From Phyllobacterium sophorae (GTDB taxonomy: Bacteria > Pseudomonadota > Alphaproteobacteria > Rhizobiales > Rhizobiaceae): a DNA stretch of 64,000 bases. Positions 35,067 to 43,909 of this stretch are shown here, piece by piece. Below the pieces are notes generated by a model, which saw nothing but the letters and a program-made list of their open reading frames with translations, had not been told where the DNA came from and made no database searches. Each line of letters begins with the position of its first letter. Position 1 is the first letter of the stretch. Made by a program: the position numbers and the translations under genes. Location of the stretch: positions 62,001 through 126,000 of the forward strand of contig NZ_PGGM01000010.1 in the NCBI RefSeq assembly GCF_003010965.1. Reading direction: 5' to 3'.

Positions 35067-36143
35067 CTACAAACGATCTGGCAGCAGATGAATCTGCTGC
35101 GAGGCGATCGTTAAAGAGATACGAGCGCCGGCAGAGAAGCGCTGGTGGCCGGGCGTCACGACAATCTGTCGCCCGATGGGTGTATCGACGTGCAGTTCGC
35201 GGCGGTCACCAACGAACACAGCCTCCAGCACGGTCGCAGGGAGACCAACGCGGTCGCCTTCAGCGAGGCCGATCTGCCAGGATTCGGGGCGTATCATGCA
35301 AAGCGCTTCATCGCCCCTCGGGCGAACGATGTCACCCTTGGTGATCAGGTGGTCTGATCCCGCGGCATAAATAGCTGTCTGACCGGCCTCGCCTCTCAGC
35401 GTCACTGGAAAGAGGTTTGCCTTTCCGAGAAATTCAGCAACGTAGCGTACCGCTGGACGGAAGTAGAGATCTTCAGGAGATCCCTGTTGTTCGACCTTGC
35501 CCTTGTTGAACAGGAAGATTTCGTCCGCAAGGGACATGGCCTCCTCCTGGTCGTGTGTGACAAACAGGATCGTAGCGCCAATTCGCTGCTGCAACTGACG
35601 AATCTCGTTGCGCATTTCGACCCGCAGCCGCGCGTCGAGGTTGCTCAAGGGTTCATCCATCAAGATGAGGCGCGGGTTTCCTACGAGGCATCGCGCTATC
35701 GAGACGCGCTGCTGCTGGCCGCCGGAAAGCTTCATTGCGCTTTTGTCAGCCTGCTCTGAAAGCCCAACGACTGCGAGAGTCTCCTGGACGCGCCTCTCGA
35801 TTTGCTCCTTTGGCACTTTTTGTGCCCGCAGAGGCATTCCGACATTGCCCTTGACGGTCAGATGCGGCCAGACCGCATAGGATTGAAAGACCATGCCGAG
35901 CCGGCGCTTCTCCGGCGGCAGATCTATCCCGCGCGCTGACGAGAAAACAGGTTCATCCTCGATTCTGATCTCGCCGCCATTCGGGTTCTCCAGACCAGCG
36001 ATGCAGCGCAACGTCGTCGTCTTGCCACAACCGCTGGCGCCGAGCAGCACCGAAATCTTACCAGACTGAAACGTGACGCTGAGGTCATCAATTGCCCGAA
36101 ACGTTCCAAAGCTTTTTACCATTTGCCGGACTTGCACGCTCAT
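35067..36143 (-). CDS. ABC transporter ATPase (FbpC/PotA-like)
   Basis: A 358-residue ATPase. Walker A is LLGASGCGKTTTLRCIAG, the signature LSGGQQQRVSIARCL, Walker B LILMDEPLSNLD, then the H-loop VTHDQEEA and a C-terminal TOBE domain (about 260-355). It powers the importer formed with the 577-residue permease. The ATG at 36143 with GGAGGAAG 6 nt upstream is preferred over an upstream frame that would overlap the permease gene. Confidence 0.93.
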   Translation of the reverse strand: MSVQVRQMVKSFGTFRAIDDLSVTFQSGKISVLLGASGCGKTTTLRCIAGLENPNGGEIRIEDEPVFSSARGIDLPPEKRRLGMVFQSYAVWPHLTVKGNVGMPLRAQKVPKEQIERRVQETLAVVGLSEQADKSAMKLSGGQQQRVSIARCLVGNPRLILMDEPLSNLDARLRVEMRNEIRQLQQRIGATILFVTHDQEEAMSLADEIFLFNKGKVEQQGSPEDLYFRPAVRYVAEFLGKANLFPVTLRGEAGQTAIYAAGSDHLITKGDIVRPRGDEALCMIRPESWQIGLAEGDRVGLPATVLEAVFVGDRRELHVDTPIGRQIVVTPGHQRFSAGARISLTIASQQIHLLPDRL

Positions 36144-36163
36144 GGCTTCCTCCAATGTAAGGT

Positions 36164-37897
36164 TTAGACGGCAGCTGCATGGCGCTGGCGTGTGAAGGTG
36201 GTGACCAACCACATCACTCCGGCGCCCAGGACCAGCTGTAGTAGCGAAAGGGACGCGACCTGCGAGAACTCTCCGACAGCCCAAGTATCGAAACTGAGGA
36301 TCGAAAGCGTTCTCGTGTTCGCCGTGTAGAGCGGCAGCACCATCGACAGCTCAGAGATGTAGATGCTGTAGACCATAACCCAGCTTGAAATGATCGCGGG
36401 CAAGACAAGTGGCAAGGTGATCCGTCCGACCGTGCTCAACCAGCCAAAACCCGAGACTCGCGCGCTTTCCTCCAGTTCGGGATGGATCTGCATCAAGCTG
36501 CTGGTGACGGCCCGCACAGCGTAGCTGACATACCGGCCAATCAGACCTATGATAATGATCCAGATCGTGCCGTAGACACTCCAGGGCATCCAAAGCCAGA
36601 AGAAGCTGACACCCAGGGCAAACGCCAGGCTCGGGATAGACATCGGCAACAGGACGACGAACTGAAGGATTTCCCTGCCGGCCATGCGTGTGCGCACGGT
36701 AATCCAGGACACCACGAACCCCAGTACCGTCGTCGCCGTAGCAGCAATGATCGTGATTACAACGCTGTTCCAAAGCGTGGACCGAACATCCTCGGAAGTC
36801 CAGAGAAAGGTGACATTAGCCCAGGTGAAGGTACCCGACCACGTGAAGGTCGAAAATGCGGCGGCAGTGATGATGATAACCGGGCCGATAACCGTAAGGA
36901 CCAGATAAAGCCAGATCACGGCTGCGACGAGGTAGCGGCTACTGGCAAGAGTGATGATGCGCGGCCTAAAACCCTTGCCGGTAACCGTGACGAATGAACG
37001 TCCTTTCAGCGCCCAGCCTTGGAGGAAGTTGGCGATGACAGAAAGGACCATCAGATAGATTGCCAGCACTGCGACAATGCCGAAGTTCGGGGGAAAATGC
37101 TGCAGTTCCGTGTAGATCCGGGTCGTGACCATATAAATCTCTTTGGTCATCCCAAGAAGTACCGGTGTTCCGAACAACCCGATACAGATAACAAAGGAGA
37201 GCACAGCTCCCGACAGAATGGACGGCGCGACGACGGGCAGCGTGATCAACAGCATGGTGCGGACGCGGTTGAGACCTGAAATCTGCGCGGCCTCTTCCAG
37301 GCTTGGATCCATATTTCGGAGCGCTGCCGCCACAATCATCATCACGTAAGGCGCGATGTAGATGGCTGTCGTCCAGATAATGCCCAGATAGGTGTAAATG
37401 TCGACGAGTTCGCCAGCACCCAAGCCGCGGAACGTGAGGTTGAGAAGCCCCACGCGAGGAGCCCCGATGAGAACCCAGGCAAATGCTCCAATGAAAGGCG
37501 GGATAAATATCGGTAATGTCGCAAGCTGCTCAAGGAGGCGCGCCCAAGGAACATTCGTTCTCACAAGACACCAGGCGAGAATGACGCCGATAACGGTTGC
37601 CAACAGCATCGCGCCAATTGATATGACCACCGTATTCCACATTGCCGCCCAGTAGCTTGGCTCCGCCAGTACCGCAGAGACTGCGTTCAAGGTTAGTACA
37701 ACGCGGCTGTCTTCGGTGTCGACAAAGCCCCGAATAACCAGCGACGCGATGGGCATCACCGCGAAGATGACCAGCACCAGGTAGAAGACCGTCAGCCACA
37801 GGCGACCTGTCAGCGCTCTGCGTGAGAGGAAGCGGCGAACGTTCGACCGTTCGGGCACGCCGATCTCATCAGGTATGTTTACATTGGCTTTCGACAA
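36164..37897 (-). CDS. ABC transporter permease, fused two-domain (FbpB-like)
   Basis: A 577-residue inner-membrane permease made of two fused BPD_transp_1 domains. Each half has about six helices and an EAA loop: LEEAAQISGLNRVRTMLLIT (about 195) and LEESARVSGFGWLSTVGRIT (about 475). This fused form is typical of ferric/phosphonate/thiamine-type importers. It lies between the SDR and ATPase genes in the same direction. With the binding protein and ATPase it forms a complete importer for module A. Confidence 0.93.
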   Translation of the reverse strand: MSKANVNIPDEIGVPERSNVRRFLSRRALTGRLWLTVFYLVLVIFAVMPIASLVIRGFVDTEDSRVVLTLNAVSAVLAEPSYWAAMWNTVVISIGAMLLATVIGVILAWCLVRTNVPWARLLEQLATLPIFIPPFIGAFAWVLIGAPRVGLLNLTFRGLGAGELVDIYTYLGIIWTTAIYIAPYVMMIVAAALRNMDPSLEEAAQISGLNRVRTMLLITLPVVAPSILSGAVLSFVICIGLFGTPVLLGMTKEIYMVTTRIYTELQHFPPNFGIVAVLAIYLMVLSVIANFLQGWALKGRSFVTVTGKGFRPRIITLASSRYLVAAVIWLYLVLTVIGPVIIITAAAFSTFTWSGTFTWANVTFLWTSEDVRSTLWNSVVITIIAATATTVLGFVVSWITVRTRMAGREILQFVVLLPMSIPSLAFALGVSFFWLWMPWSVYGTIWIIIIGLIGRYVSYAVRAVTSSLMQIHPELEESARVSGFGWLSTVGRITLPLVLPAIISSWVMVYSIYISELSMVLPLYTANTRTLSILSFDTWAVGEFSQVASLSLLQLVLGAGVMWLVTTFTRQRHAAAV

Positions 37898-37970
37898 TTG
37901 CTCCTCCCACGGTATTCGTCGACATGGCAGCGATAGTGACCATCACCACCTTAGGATCGACGTCTCGGCT

Positions 37971-38723
37971 TCAGTAGGTCGCGCGTCCTCCTGTCAGGTC
38001 GAAGGTGAAACCTGTGGTAAAACTGCAGTCCGAACCTGCGGCAAACGCGACCATCGCCGCGACTTCCTCTACAGTCACCAAGCGGCCCATCGGTATTTTT
38101 CCCTTAATTGTTGCGATGAACTCGGGCGTCATCTCTTGAAGCAGCTCGGTCTCAGCCATTGTGGGAGCGATGCAATTGACGAGCACTCCCGTCCTGGCGA
38201 GTTCCTTGGCAATCGACTTGGTGTAGGCGATGACGCCTCCTTTTGCGGCTGCATAAGCACTTCCGCCCGGGTTGCCTTCTTTGCCAGCAATCGACGCAAT
38301 ATTGACGATTCTGCCGTAACCGCGCTCGACCATGTGAGGGATCGCGCTGCGGCAGCAATGAAAGACCCCGTCCAGGTCAATCGCCAAAACGCGCTTCCAG
38401 TCCTTCACGGGATATTCCCACGTGTTCGCGATGGGGCCGTTGACACCCGCGTTGTTGACCAAAATGTCGACATGCCCCAGCGCCTCGACGGTGCCGCGAA
38501 ACGCTTTGTCGACCGCATCCATATCAGCGACGTCCACGACTTGCGTCGTCGCCGGTATGAAGCCGGCCTGCGCTTCATCAAACCTGGAAAAGTCGATATC
38601 CCACACTGCGACGCGGTACCCGTCGTCGGCCAGACGTTTGGCGATCGCTAGTCCTAGACCTTTTGCTGCACCAGTGACGATCGCAACCTGATTATTCGCA
38701 GATGCGCCGGCCAAATGATCCAT
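37971..38723 (-). CDS. SDR-family oxidoreductase, module A
   Basis: A 250-residue classical short-chain dehydrogenase. The cofactor loop is TGAAKGLGLAIAKRL, then NNAGVNG, and the Ser-Tyr-Lys triad in IASIAGKEGNPGGSAYAAAK. It ends FTTGFTFDLTGGRATY, identical to the module-B SDR at 43128. An Asp after beta-strand 2 (VWDIDFSRFD) favours NAD(H). It should oxidise a ring alcohol to a ketone as the first step of the module. It is divergent from lacI across two perfect LacI-type operators. Confidence 0.93.
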   Translation of the reverse strand: MDHLAGASANNQVAIVTGAAKGLGLAIAKRLADDGYRVAVWDIDFSRFDEAQAGFIPATTQVVDVADMDAVDKAFRGTVEALGHVDILVNNAGVNGPIANTWEYPVKDWKRVLAIDLDGVFHCCRSAIPHMVERGYGRIVNIASIAGKEGNPGGSAYAAAKGGVIAYTKSIAKELARTGVLVNCIAPTMAETELLQEMTPEFIATIKGKIPMGRLVTVEEVAAMVAFAAGSDCSFTTGFTFDLTGGRATY

Positions 38724-38758
38724 AGAGCTCCTCCAAAGCTAACCATTTCAGCTCCCAT

Positions 38759-38772
38759 TGGAAGCGCTTCCA
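38759..38772. promoter_or_regulatory. LacI-type operator, proximal to the SDR gene
   Basis: TGGAAGCGCTTCCA is a perfect 14-bp palindrome with the central CG typical of LacI/GalR operators. It lies 36 bp before the SDR start. An identical copy lies 54 bp away. Confidence 0.85.
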
Positions 38773-38812
38773 CGGCACATTATTCATTTTCGTTCCTTGG
38801 TCAAGAAAATAA

Positions 38813-38826
38813 TGGAAGCGCTTCCA
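38813..38826. promoter_or_regulatory. LacI-type operator, proximal to lacI
   Basis: A second identical TGGAAGCGCTTCCA palindrome. Centre-to-centre distance to the first is 54 bp, about five helical turns, so both lie on the same face and could be joined by a repressor tetramer or controlled separately for the two divergent genes. Confidence 0.85.
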
Positions 38827-38901
38827 AAAATTGGCTATTGGTATGGTCTACGGACGAGGTGTGGCCGGACGGTTCCGCCACTTGATATTTTGGGGGCCAA
38901 A

Positions 38902-39906
38902 TTGAACAGCACGGTTCGGTTGTCAGACGTCGCTAAATTGGCACAGGTCGGCGTTGGCACGGTTTCGCGTGTTTTGAACAACTCGGCGAATGTTTCGGCC
39001 GCAACACGACAAAAGGTTTTGGACGCGATCGCGGAACTTGGCTACGTTCCCAATCTGGTAGCCCGGAGTTTGGCAGCCAATCGAACGGGTTTGATCGCCG
39101 CCATCATCCCGGTGATTGGCTACACGCAGCATTCTGAAGTCATCCAGGGCATGACCGATGTCCTGCATGCGCATGGCATGAATTTGATGATCGGCGCATC
39201 GGGGTATTCGGACCAGGTCGAACTGCAGGTCATCGAAGCCTTTCTGGCTCGCAGGCCCGATGCCATCTATGTCACAGGGGTCCGTCATACGGATGCCGTA
39301 CGCTCTACCTTGCAGCGATCAGGAATCCCCGTGGTAGAGGGGAGCAACCTGACCGATCGTCCGATCGACACTGTCGTCGGATACTCCAATTTTAATGCCA
39401 GTGTGGACCTGACGAGACTGCTCGTTGATCGTGGCTATCGCCGTATCTGGCACGTGACTGTTACGAGGGATTTTAACGACCGTATCGATGACCGCTTGGA
39501 GGGTTTCCGTTGGGTGGCCTCTACGGAAACCGAACTCAAAACCGATGTCATCCGCTGTGAAAATAGTTTTGATGGCGGAGCGGAGGCAGTTCGGCTGGCA
39601 ATGGCATCCAACATCAGGGTTGAAGCCATGACTTTCGCCACTGATGTCATGGCCGTTGGAGGTTTGTTGGAGTGCCAGCGGCGAGGCATCAATGTTCCGG
39701 CACAGCTTGCGATTGCCGGCTTTGACGACCTCACGATCGCAGCGTCGATAAATCCCTCACTGACAACCGTAAAAGTCGACCGGGTAGACCTTGGTCGAAA
39801 GGCTGCCGAAATTATTATCAACCGGCTTCAAGGCAACGACCACTCCTCCCGGATTGTCGACGTCGGATTCCAAGTGGTGGAGCGGGATAGTACACGGCGC
39901 CCCTGA
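38902..39906 (+). CDS. LacI-family transcriptional regulator of module A
   Basis: A 334-residue LacI/GalR regulator. The HTH and hinge read VRLSDVAKLAQVGVGTVSRV followed by LNNSANVSAATRQKVLDAI; the periplasmic-binding-like ligand domain spans about 65-330. The start is a TTG at 38902 behind GGGGG; upstream ATGs would add an unrelated 48-residue leader that crosses an operator. It should repress the divergent leftward module A until a sugar- or cyclitol-like inducer binds. Confidence 0.93.
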   Translation: MNSTVRLSDVAKLAQVGVGTVSRVLNNSANVSAATRQKVLDAIAELGYVPNLVARSLAANRTGLIAAIIPVIGYTQHSEVIQGMTDVLHAHGMNLMIGASGYSDQVELQVIEAFLARRPDAIYVTGVRHTDAVRSTLQRSGIPVVEGSNLTDRPIDTVVGYSNFNASVDLTRLLVDRGYRRIWHVTVTRDFNDRIDDRLEGFRWVASTETELKTDVIRCENSFDGGAEAVRLAMASNIRVEAMTFATDVMAVGGLLECQRRGINVPAQLAIAGFDDLTIAASINPSLTTVKVDRVDLGRKAAEIIINRLQGNDHSSRIVDVGFQVVERDSTRRP

Positions 39907-40272
39907 TCGAGTCGCTGCAGGGTGAACCAATTGATTGTCGAACTCGCCACGTGGCCAAGGGCGCAAAGCGGCGAAGGGCACGTACCGGGCGGCGTAGCGC
40001 TCAGCGCCGAGTTTGCCGCTTTCAATTTAACGCTGCCAGCAATTTACGCCGCGCGGCAGTTGGACCCTGCCGAAGTGACCTTCGGTGACTTCAGCGCGGC
40101 AGTCGTTCAATACCTCAGTACTTGATACGTCTCGTCGCCACAATGCCATCGGACTCTATGATTTGATGGCGCGCGAAGAGGTCGACTTGCCGGGCCGGCC
40201 CTACACCGGCAGCAACTTTTGACCGCCTTGAACGGACTCCAACCGCCGGCACATGAAAAGGGTAGAAATCCG
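39907..40272. other. intergenic stretch with one coding-like small frame
   Basis: A rightward frame at 39922-40125 (67 codons, ...DPAEVTFGDFSAAVVQYLST) has protein-like composition but no recognised family or ribosome site; it could be a fragment of a lost gene. From about 40230 the sequence matches the tail after copy A of the flavoprotein gene. Confidence 0.4.
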
Positions 40273-42030
40273 TTAATTTGCCGCGCAGAATTGGGACGCG
40301 ATCTCGCGGCCAGCAATGTACCCGAACGTGAGTGCTGGACCGAGATTGATGCCGCCTGAGGGGTAGTAGCCGCCCATGACGCTGGACATGTCCGCCCCGA
40401 CCGCAAACAGATTAGCGATGGCGGTACCCTCCTTACTCAACACTGCAGCTGTGGCATTGGTTTTCAAGCCCATGAACGTGCCAAAACTCCCCGGCAAAAC
40501 CTTGACCGCGTAATACGGGCCCTTTCCGATGGGCGCGACACAAGGGTTTGGCTTTACATCCGCATCCCCGCCCTTGCGATTAAAGGCCGTGCTTCCGCGC
40601 TCGAACAGGGGATCTTCGCCCCTTGCTGCATGCCGATTGTAAAACGCGATCGTGGCCTCTAGCCCTGAGGGTGAAATTCCACAAGCATTCGCGAGCTCTG
40701 CTATCGATCTCCCCGTCTTGATATACCCCGAGTTGATGAACGGTTTGACGGGCAAAGGAGATGGCCGGGATGCGCCGAGGCCATAGCGACGCTGAAAGGC
40801 GTGATCACAGATAAGCCAGGAGGCCACTTCCGCGCCGGGCGGTGTCGCTTTGATCATTGCGGTGACATAGTCATAGTATCCGTGCGCTTCGTTGACGAAG
40901 CGACGACCGTCGGCGAGCACCGCGATGATCCCGGGCTTGGCGCGCTCGATGATGTGCGGAAACCGTCCTGTCGTGCCGTCAGGATAAGGGACGAGCGAAA
41001 CGGGGCACCAGGCGGCCGGCGAGGCGATCGATGGGTCGACAAATCCACCAACGGCTTCCGCCAAACGTAGACCGTCACCACATGCTGACGGGGGCGTGAC
41101 CGACCAGTGTTGTACCGGCGTAGAAAACTTGTTCGCGACGTCTGACCAACGCTCTTCATCATGCGGAAACCCGCCCGTTGCCAGGACAGTCCCGAAGCGT
41201 GCCAGGATGCGCAAGGGACCGTTCCCTGTTTCCACGGCTGCTCCGCCTACCGCGTACCCGTCATAGATGAGTTCTTTGGCGCTGCTCGATACCCTGATTT
41301 CAACGCCGAGGCGTTCGGCGGACAACGCAAGGCGGGCAATCAACGCATTGCCGTTCACGAGTTGCGTTGCCCGGCGGTATAGGCCGAGATCGAAGAGATG
41401 TCGCCCAACACGTTTGGCCACGTGAGCGAATGACTTCAACGAGCGGGTCATCGTGAGGAAGGCTTTAAGATCATCCCCCGCCATGATCGGCATCCCCAAA
41501 AACGAAGTCTCTCGCATCGGCCGCCGCAACTTGTCAAAGAGGGGACCGAGAGCAAGGCCATTGATCGGAGCCGCGCATACCTGATGCCCGCCTGTCGCCG
41601 CACCTTCCGTCCAGCCATGCATATCGGCTATGGCGTTGCCGTCGACGAACTTAAGGTCTGTCTCCGTTTGAAAGAATTCCACCATCTCCGGCGCCGCGTC
41701 CAGGAAGGCTTTCACCCTTGCGGGATCGAAATAAGGGCCAGTCTCATGACGCAGATAGGTAAACGGGCCATCCGGAGCATCATCGTAGCCGGCTTCCCGA
41801 GCCAACGGGTTGCCAGGCACCCACATCCATCCGCCTGACCAGGCGGCCGCGCCCCCAAAGACGGGCTCCTTTTCGACGACGATGACCTTCAACCCGTGCC
41901 ATGCGGCAGTTACAGCCGCCGACAGGCCGCCGGCGCCTGAGCCAATAACAAGAACATCGCAATGAACGGTTTGGAAGCTGTCGCTCTCTCCGTCGCGAGG
42001 TGACCTGTCGTGCAGCCCATATCTATCCAT
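40273..42030 (-). CDS. KstD-like FAD-dependent oxidoreductase, copy B
   Basis: A 585-residue paralogue of the flavoprotein at 30792. From the FAD loop (VIGSGAGGLSAAVTAAWHG) to the last residue the two differ at only about twenty scattered positions; the first 25 residues differ completely. The same KstD-type YYPSGGINLGPALTFGYIAG block is present. ATG 42030 is preferred over 42084. It is followed (in leftward order) by no dehydroquinase gene, unlike copy A. The near identity over about 1.7 kb, including silent positions and part of the 3' flank, points to recent duplication or gene conversion. Confidence 0.88.
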   Translation of the reverse strand: MDRYGLHDRSPRDGESDSFQTVHCDVLVIGSGAGGLSAAVTAAWHGLKVIVVEKEPVFGGAAAWSGGWMWVPGNPLAREAGYDDAPDGPFTYLRHETGPYFDPARVKAFLDAAPEMVEFFQTETDLKFVDGNAIADMHGWTEGAATGGHQVCAAPINGLALGPLFDKLRRPMRETSFLGMPIMAGDDLKAFLTMTRSLKSFAHVAKRVGRHLFDLGLYRRATQLVNGNALIARLALSAERLGVEIRVSSSAKELIYDGYAVGGAAVETGNGPLRILARFGTVLATGGFPHDEERWSDVANKFSTPVQHWSVTPPSACGDGLRLAEAVGGFVDPSIASPAAWCPVSLVPYPDGTTGRFPHIIERAKPGIIAVLADGRRFVNEAHGYYDYVTAMIKATPPGAEVASWLICDHAFQRRYGLGASRPSPLPVKPFINSGYIKTGRSIAELANACGISPSGLEATIAFYNRHAARGEDPLFERGSTAFNRKGGDADVKPNPCVAPIGKGPYYAVKVLPGSFGTFMGLKTNATAAVLSKEGTAIANLFAVGADMSSVMGGYYPSGGINLGPALTFGYIAGREIASQFCAAN

Positions 42031-42252
42031 ATCTTCTGACCCTCGTCTCGACGCCGCCACCGAGCCTCTAGAGCTGCGTGCCATCTTTGATGGTCCGCGG
42101 CCGGCAGAACCTCTGCCTGCTTGGTGGCGCCGTCGGCAGCAAGCGGAACCTTCTCACAAAGCCTATTCTTGAAAGGGTAATCTGAGCCCAATCCAACCAA
42201 ATGAGCTTGAGTGCATGTCCGCCTCAACTCGCGATCCGCGACGCGAAGCGGA

Positions 42253-43065
42253 TCATTTTTGCGAAGTATGCTTGGCGAGCCGCACCATCCCATCATATGC
42301 TCGTTGTATTACAGCCTCGGGGCCAGCTGCTTCGGCATAGGAATTCATAGGAACCTCCAGTGCCAGGGGCGTTCCAGCCGGCAGATGTTGCAAAAACCCT
42401 TTGAGTTCGAGGCCGCCCTCTCCGGGAGGAAGACGTTCTTCGCGCGCCTGAATCAGCAAATCCTCTCGGCTTTGAGGGTGGGCGGCCGGCGCGTCGCAGA
42501 TATGAACGAAAGGAATCCTCTCTGGAGCGACACTTGATAGTTCTTCGAACGAACTTCCGGATCGAGCGAAATGAAGACTGTCTATAAGGATTGCGCCGTT
42601 GGGTCGGTCCACTGCCTCTACGAAGGCATCGGCTTCGGAGAGGGTCTTAATCTCCGCCCACGGAAAAAACTCCATCACCACTTTCATTGAGTAACCTGCG
42701 GCCAGCTCACACAACTGCGCAAAACGATCCGCCAGCCGGTTCCGGTCGGGGTCATAAGGTGCAACGATCACGTTCGAGGCGCCCAGCGACGCACCTGCCT
42801 CGAGAAAGGGGCGGAGCGACTGTGTATCAAGCGCAGGCGTGATCATCACAAACTCTATATCGGAGAGCTTGATGCCGTTGTTCTTGAGCGCCGCCCTTGT
42901 CTCGCGAAACATCGCCGGGTCATCCATGAGAGGATATGCGGGACTGGTGGGGGTAACCTGGATTAATCGTAGGCCGACGGATCGAAAGCCCACCCGGGCT
43001 GCTACTGTGACCAAGTCGGGCGGGGCGAGCGATAGGGCGGTGAGGTGCGCGAGCGATAAATTCAA
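42253..43065 (-). CDS. TIM-barrel sugar phosphate isomerase/epimerase-like protein, module B
   Basis: A protein of about 270 residues with the same AP-endonuclease-2 fold as the module-A gene but clearly diverged. Metal residues are Glu in VVMEFFPW, Asp in LIDSLHFARSGSS, His in PFVHICDA and Glu in ALEVPM. The TTG at 43065 has AGAGG 6 nt upstream; a GTG at 43125 would give 290 residues and start 2 nt after the SDR stop. His here against Gln in module A at the third ligand suggests different chemistry or substrate. It could be an epimerase, isomerase or dehydratase of a polyhydroxylated ring or sugar acid. Confidence 0.83.
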   Translation of the reverse strand: MNLSLAHLTALSLAPPDLVTVAARVGFRSVGLRLIQVTPTSPAYPLMDDPAMFRETRAALKNNGIKLSDIEFVMITPALDTQSLRPFLEAGASLGASNVIVAPYDPDRNRLADRFAQLCELAAGYSMKVVMEFFPWAEIKTLSEADAFVEAVDRPNGAILIDSLHFARSGSSFEELSSVAPERIPFVHICDAPAAHPQSREDLLIQAREERLPPGEGGLELKGFLQHLPAGTPLALEVPMNSYAEAAGPEAVIQRAYDGMVRLAKHTSQK

Positions 43066-43127
43066 TTCAAACCTCTGTTCAATGGCGACTGCAAGCTCGG
43101 GCAGTAATCGCGGTATCCGTTGCACGA

Positions 43128-43859
43128 TCAGTAGGTCGCGCGCCCACCTGTTAAGTCGAATGTAAATCCCGTTGTAAAAGTCATTTCATCGCTGGCCATC
43201 CAGGAAACCATTGCCGCAATTTCCGAAATCGTCAGAAACCGGGCCATGGGAATCTTCCCTTTTGCCGCGGCGATATGCTCCGCAGTCATTTCCTTGAAGA
43301 GATCCGTTTCCGTGATCGCGGGCGCGACACAGTTTGCCAGCACGCCGGTTCCGGCTAGCTCTCGTGCAAGCGATTTCGTGAAGCCGATGACGCCGGCCTT
43401 GGAGGCTGCGTAGGCGCTGATACCAGATCCGCCTTCTTTTCCTGCAATGGATGAGATATTTATCAACCGGCCATAGCCCCGTTCCTTCATCGAGGGCACG
43501 ACAGCTCGGCAGCAATGAAAGACGCCATCCAGGTTTACCGCCATGACACGCTTCCAGTCGTCTTCCGGGTATGACCAGGCCTCGACGACCGGTCCATTTA
43601 TTCCAGCATTGTTGACCAGGATGTCGATGTGTCCAAAGGCGCCCAGGGTTTTCGAAGTTGCAGCCTCCACGCTTGTGGGATCGCACACATCGACTTCGAC
43701 ATGCATATCCGCGTTGATCGGCGCCATATCTCCCGGGAACGCCAGGTCCCAAACTGCAATTCTTGCCCCATCGTCTGAAAGCCGCTTTGCAATGCCGCGA
43801 CCGATGCCGCGCGCACCACCCGTGACCACAGCAGTTTTACCTCTTAATGTACCCGGCAT
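43128..43859 (-). CDS. SDR-family oxidoreductase, module B
   Basis: A 243-residue classical SDR with TGGARGIGRGIAKRL, NNAGING and ISSIAGKEGGSGISAYAASK holding the Tyr-Lys pair. VWDLAFPGD after strand 2 suggests NAD. The last 16 residues (FTTGFTFDLTGGRATY) equal those of the module-A SDR, and internal blocks (VEAWSYPEDDWKRVMAVNLD against NTWEYPVKDWKRVLAIDLD) are close. It probably oxidises a related ring alcohol. Confidence 0.92.
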   Translation of the reverse strand: MPGTLRGKTAVVTGGARGIGRGIAKRLSDDGARIAVWDLAFPGDMAPINADMHVEVDVCDPTSVEAATSKTLGAFGHIDILVNNAGINGPVVEAWSYPEDDWKRVMAVNLDGVFHCCRAVVPSMKERGYGRLINISSIAGKEGGSGISAYAASKAGVIGFTKSLARELAGTGVLANCVAPAITETDLFKEMTAEHIAAAKGKIPMARFLTISEIAAMVSWMASDEMTFTTGFTFDLTGGRATY

Positions 43860-43909
43860 AGAGCCTTACCTTTCGTCCAAAAATGTTTGCTATCTATCCC
43901 GTTGAGACG

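Noticed and set aside
30792-42030. The KstD-like pair as part of a steroid degradation cluster
   Set aside because: No other steroid genes (hsa, kshAB, mce) are present, and the neighbours are sugar-type importers and isomerase-like enzymes.
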